Below, in pieces: positions 54,005 to 60,000 of a DNA stretch of 64,000 nt; within the stretch, counting starts at the first letter, position 1; every line of letters starts with the position of its first letter. Location: positions 37,008,152-37,072,151 of the forward strand of contig OZ024836.1 of the NCBI GenBank assembly GCA_964016985.1, in the 5' to 3' direction. This stretch comes from Anodontia alba. Its lineage: Eukaryota; Mollusca; Bivalvia; Lucinida; Lucinidae. The notes below the pieces were generated by a model that did not search any database, was not told the origin of the DNA, and worked only from the letters and a program-made list of their open reading frames with translations. The translations under genes were made by a program, and so were the position numbers.

Positions 54005-57000
54005 TTATTGTTGTTATTATTATTTGCTTAATTGTACCTAGAGCATGCAAAAGGTGTAAACAGACATTGTTCTAGTTTCTTTTGTCCCATTTAGACTTTT
54101 GTTAATGATATTATTTTCAGTTTAAAGAGACCAGATCCATTCATTGTAAATGACTGGGTCATTGATTTTTCAATGCTGGCAGATTAAGTGCATAAAGTAC
54201 TTCAGTTACCCTAAACATTCAGAAATATCATGAAAGAACAACGCAGTTGACTAACGTATTAATTTCAAGTATTCAGACAGACATGCCTTAGCAAAAAAGT
54301 GTAGACCCAGATCAGATGCTGCAGTTTGCAGCATCTGATCTGGGTCTACATTTTTTTCTCAGGGCATCTGATTAGGGTCTGCACTCATTGCCACTCATTT
54401 AGCAGTCTTTTAGACACATCAAGAGGTAGTAAAATGGACTTATGTATCTGAAAAGCCAATCACAGTAATCAAACTGCTCATTTTGAAGCATGCTGATCTG
54501 AGTCTAGTCAGTTTGCTCATGTATGTCTGTCTGAATATTTTGGGTAAATATGGTATTTCTAACAGTCTTTATGTCAAGTGTGGTGAGGTGGTCGGGTGGT
54601 GCGAAGGTGCTGTGTATCTTACATCACTGGGGCGTCCAACTGATATTGGCTTACAGTTGGGCAAGGCCTGCTATTCTTGTAGTGGGTAAGGGTGGAGGTG
54701 GAATGTTTTTATTTCTTCTGTTTCTTCACTTTCATTCCTGTTCCTCTTTCTTCCCTGTCTCTCTCTTTCATCTCCTCTACTCTCTCTTCTATCTCTTTTC
54801 TCCCTTTCTCTGGGAGACGACACAAAATGACCCTCAAGGGTTGACGTGTCGTTAAACCCCAACACAATCAATCAATGTCAAGTGTGGTAAGTAGGTCAGG
54901 TAAATGGGGACACCTCCATATTCTCCTTCTTGCTAAGCATGCTGGGTAAAATTTTCAGCAGATGACAATTTGAATTATTTTTCTTTTTTTTTTTTTTTTT
55001 TTTTTTTTCTGAAAATAGAATTTGACATTCCATGCAAATTGTCTCCTGAGGAGACAATTTGCTTGGAATGTCAAATCCAATTTTCTGGGAAAAATATTTC
55101 AAAATGTAGTCTGCTGAACTTTTACGCAGCATGCTAAGCGTTAAGCTATCTTAATATTTAGGGTAAATATGGTACAAATGTAATTATGAATACATTTTTT
55201 GTGTGGTATTTATTCTACCAATATTTGTAAAATTTCTTTGCACTTTTTGAAAGAGCCGTATAACCTGTTACCTTAAGTCCCCTTGACTTGAAGTGTTAGC
55301 CTATATGTCAATTTTAACCCTTCAAGTGCTAAGCAATTTCATAGTAGATGACATTCTAAAATTGATTTTGTTATTTTTCAGAGAAAATAAGAATTGACAT
55401 TTCAAATGAATCAGGGCAGATGATTCACATGAAATGTCAAGTCTTATTGTCTCTGAAGAAATAGAAAACAAATTTTTAAAGTGCCGTCTGCTGTAGTTGT
55501 GATTAGTTCTTTAAGGATTAACCTTTAGTATGTTTATTTGGGAATTAGTAGACAACACATTTATAATATTTTTTCTAATTTTTTCAATGAAAATAGAACT
55601 TGCATTTGATTCACATCACATAAATTGTCAAGCAGTAATGTCTTGGGGAAAAAAATAAGAAAAACAGTTAGTAATGTTATCTGCTGATATTCAAATTTGG
55701 TACTTTATGGTTAGTAAAATATTATTTTTACAAGTTAGGACAGAGGAAATACTTCTTGTATTATGGGAATTTTATGGGCCATAAAATATGTCACAAATTG
55801 TTATGAGCTTTCTCTGTCCCTGCACTTAGTTTTGAGAGAAAGTACATTTATTTTTCTGATTCTATATAGAAAAGAAAATAATGAATGGACATGGATTGTA
55901 TGAGACACCCACTTTCAGAATGTCCACACTGCCATCATTGGCTTTTGGCAGGAAGCTCTTGCCTCAAGCAAGTTCAGGGTTTGACCTCATAGAGAAGATA
56001 AGACACAGGCAAGACATATACACTGTAGATCCAATATATCGCGGTGCTTGGGGTCCAAGTTCCGCTACCGCGATATATCCGGATCGCGATATAAGCTGGG
56101 GTGGTAGTTTGCTGAGACGCCGCTAATCAATCAACACCAAACGGCTGTCAGTAAAGCTATCGGCCACATTACATCAGTATAGTAGGTTTAGAATTACTCA
56201 ATGGCAGTATTTACACTGGGAGATTATGTCTACCAATTAACTTTAATCGAGACTAGCTGATAAACGACGTTTAAAATCATTTGTTCGCGGAAATGTCAAG
56301 CGAGGACGCCATTTTGGATGAAGGGGGGCAACTCGCATATCCTAAGGATAGAATAGAATAGAATATCACGGACTTTTGCTGAGGCAATTCGGGTTACTTC
56401 CCTTCGCTTCTTTCGTCTGCTGCGGGCCCAAAAACTATTCTATTTATCTTTTGATCTTTTTAATTCTTTCATACTTTATTTATTTTTATTTGTTAAATTA
56501 TTACTTGCTGGGAAAGTGTAAAGTGGGAGGGCTACGAACTGGGTGTTTAGGACAGATAGGCAACATCATAAGGCTACTCTTTTCTTATTATTTGTTGGTC
56601 CTGAAAAGGACCGTTTTCGTCTGCGGGAGCAGAATTAGGGCCTAATTTCTAAAGAAAAAATCTGTCAGCATTGTCTGTCTGCAGGATTCTCGTGCCTCAG
56701 ACATCGTTAATTGATTGAGCACTGAGAACATGTACTCAATTATGACACTGATTATGACAAGTGCGGCGATTAATATTAATTGATTGCCAATTATTATCAA
56801 TCTGTGTACTGATTGACACTAATTGGATTGTTTGGTCATAATGCGTGACGCGATTTCGCGTTTGGATATGCGCGAAAAATCAATACCGCAACGAATTACA
56901 GTCATTTTTTTTTTTTTTCAAATTAAGTAAAAAAAACATTTACTTATTTTTTTTTTTTATGGTCATGGTAAATTTGGGGTCCACGGACGATTCGCGATAT

Positions 57001-60000
57001 ACTGGATATCGCGAAATAACGGACCGCGATGTATTGGATCTCCAGTGTACATGCCCCAGTTCTCTTATGACACGCACTTTCAAATACTCTGTACCTCAAA
57101 ATAAAAATACAACACAAACTTCCTTGAGTAAATGCCTACTTCCATCTTGATCCATATTAGCCAGTCATCCAGCAGGTTTTAGACACATCAATATGTAGTA
57201 AAAAGGACTTTAGGACAAGTTTGGTAAGGAGATTGTGTTCGAGTAAGGAGTTGAGGTGTTCAAATACAGTTGAACCTCAATAACATCTTTGGGACTATGT
57301 AAATTTGTTCTAGACATGGGTAGTTTGAGCCACTGAGGGTTAATCATAACGCCAGGTCAGGAGGCAAATGGATATTATTTAGGATGTCTTTTCAATTTTG
57401 ATGTATGTTCTGTGTACTGATCAGAATTGCATTGATGAGGCAATTCTAATGTGTACACACATCATACATTTCATGAAAAAATCCAAAGGTCACCCTAAAA
57501 CATCCATAAATAATTGTTTTCTTGGGCTATCAAGAGAATTTCCTAGGGACTCAAAAACAAGTTTGAATTAACCAGGGTAAATGGGTCATTGGTGTTTGAG
57601 TCATTGAAGTTTTACTGTACTTGAGGTAAATATGATTCCTGATGATGTATCTGAAACTATATGCTGCCTAAATGGAAAACATGTAGACTCTGATCAGACA
57701 TTGCATAGCTGTCAGAATATTACATGTAAATACAGTGCGGATGTTTTTTCTTGTTTAGAATTGCAGCATGTTTTCATAGAGAAATAAGACATTTACTAGT
57801 ACCATCTTATTTAGAGCTATGTATTTTGAAATGTGGGCTGTTTTTCTTCCAGATAAACGTGGTATTGATGGTCGTCTCGCCAGTGCCCAGACTGCTCTTA
57901 TGCTCCAGGAAGAGACAATCCGTCGCAATGAGCGTGACAGAAAGACAATGGCTGACAAGATCAGTAACCTTGAGAGATCTATCGCTGGTGCTGAGTCAGA
58001 GAAGAGGCAGACACAGGTGAGTGAATGATAGCTACCAAATTTACCCTAAAGGTTTGGACTGCTTTACTTACTGTACTTGCCCTAAAATATAAGCAAGTTT
58101 ATAACAGCAGTCTTTTTATCAGGTGTTCATTAAATGTATTTTTTTTTTTTTTTTTTTTTTTAATATTTGGCATATTGTTTAAGACCCATTTATAGATTAA
58201 TCATTACCAAATTCATTTTTTAGTAAAGTCCAATTTTCTTTGTCTGAGTTATTTCCCATTTTTGGACTTTCAAGACACATTTTTTCCTTCTTTGGCTAGA
58301 CCTCCTCCCCCCCCCCCCCCCCCCCCCCACCCGGTTCATGATCACCCCCAATATACAGTCCTGATAACAGAGCACACATCAAAGGCTTATCTTATCTCAG
58401 TAAGTGATTAAGAAGCCATTAGCCATTATAAGGCTGTTAAGTCTCCTAAGGTGGGGCCCTATAAGGGTTAATTCATGTAATTGAGCAGTATTCAATATGT
58501 TACATTAGAACTAAATAAATTCATTTGCAAATTTTGCATTTAATTTATTGATTTGTATTGTAGCACTTTATTTCTTTATTTTTATTTATCTATTTTTGAT
58601 AGCTTTTTTCAAAAATACAAAGTGTTGTTTTTTCTTGCATTGTGAAAAAAAATACAAATAAACTGAAATAGAAATATAAAACAGAAAGTTTTATTTATTT
58701 ATTTATTTATTTTCTAAAGTAAATAAGAACACTGCACAATTATTCCATAGCTGCCTAAAAACTGAATATTTTAGTTTCAATCAAATTGAATCTGCGAATA
58801 TTTTGTCTTGAGACCAATTATGAGAGTTCACTAGGAAAGAAGAACAAAGGAATACTAAATAATATTTATTCATGAAAGTAAAACATGATGGAATTATCAG
58901 AAAGTATTCTTCAAGAGCCCTTAAGATGTTTTTTTCAAAGTATTGATATTTTTCTTATTTTTCCATGTCAGAAAGTTCTTAGACAATTTAGAATGTATAT
59001 TTTATGCTATAAAGCTTCTTTTTTTGAATAAATAAATAAATAAAATATTATCTATCTTACTAATTTTCTGTATTTGATCCAAAGAAAGAGATAAAGAGGG
59101 CATTTGATGATAAATTAGCATATAGGCATAAATATCTGTATTTCTCCCTAAAACATGTTGTGGGTATTCATTAGAACTGTCTGGGAGAGGCAATTCAAAT
59201 GAATAACAACTAGCTATATATTTTATTGAATAAACAGAAAAAAATCATGAAATTATCATGAAATTATCCACCTTATTGGTTTCTCTGTCTTCATCATAAA
59301 CTTTGCTGATATCAAATCTGATTTCCCCTTATCAGGCCCCTACCTGTAAGGGTGGCCAGTCACCAAGAATTTCTTATCTAAATCTCCTTATGGTAATTAG
59401 TGTTATGCAATCCAAAATGTGTCTTTAATATATAGCCGTTTTTTAGTTATACATGTATTTCATAACTTGAGAACCCTGTGTGGTAGGGTCAGACTTGGTC
59501 AAGATTGTTTTTATCCGCTTCTGAAAAAGGGTCTTATCTAAAAGGAAAGAATTTGCTCCTATGAGTGGACTCCCGAGTTTGAAAAACTGACAAAAATCAA
59601 ACCCTTATAACATAGTAGGTTGTTGCCCTTGAATTAACACTTAGCACTCTGGGTAAATTTTTAGCAGATGACATATTGAAATATTTGCATATTTTTCCCC
59701 AGAAAAGAGCATTTCACATTTCACGCAAATTGTCTCTAGTAGACACAATTTGCATGAAATATTAAATTCTGTTTTCTGGAAAAAAAATAAGAAAAATATT
59801 AAACTGTTGTCTGCTGAAGTAGCCCAGAGAGTGATAAAAGGTTACATTGCAGCAATCTAATTAAATTATTTTTGTATAGGAAAGAATCGGTAAACTTCGC
59901 CAAACAGAGTCCCGGCTTGAAGATGACAAGAAGAACTTGAGAATTGCCCTGGAAGATGCAGAGAACCGATGCACAAAACTGGAACTGGCTCGCCGATCTG

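Noticed and set aside
55881..56126. 81-codon frame with MNGHGLYETPTF
   Set aside because: It crosses the border of the TIR element at 56021, so it cannot be a conserved exon.
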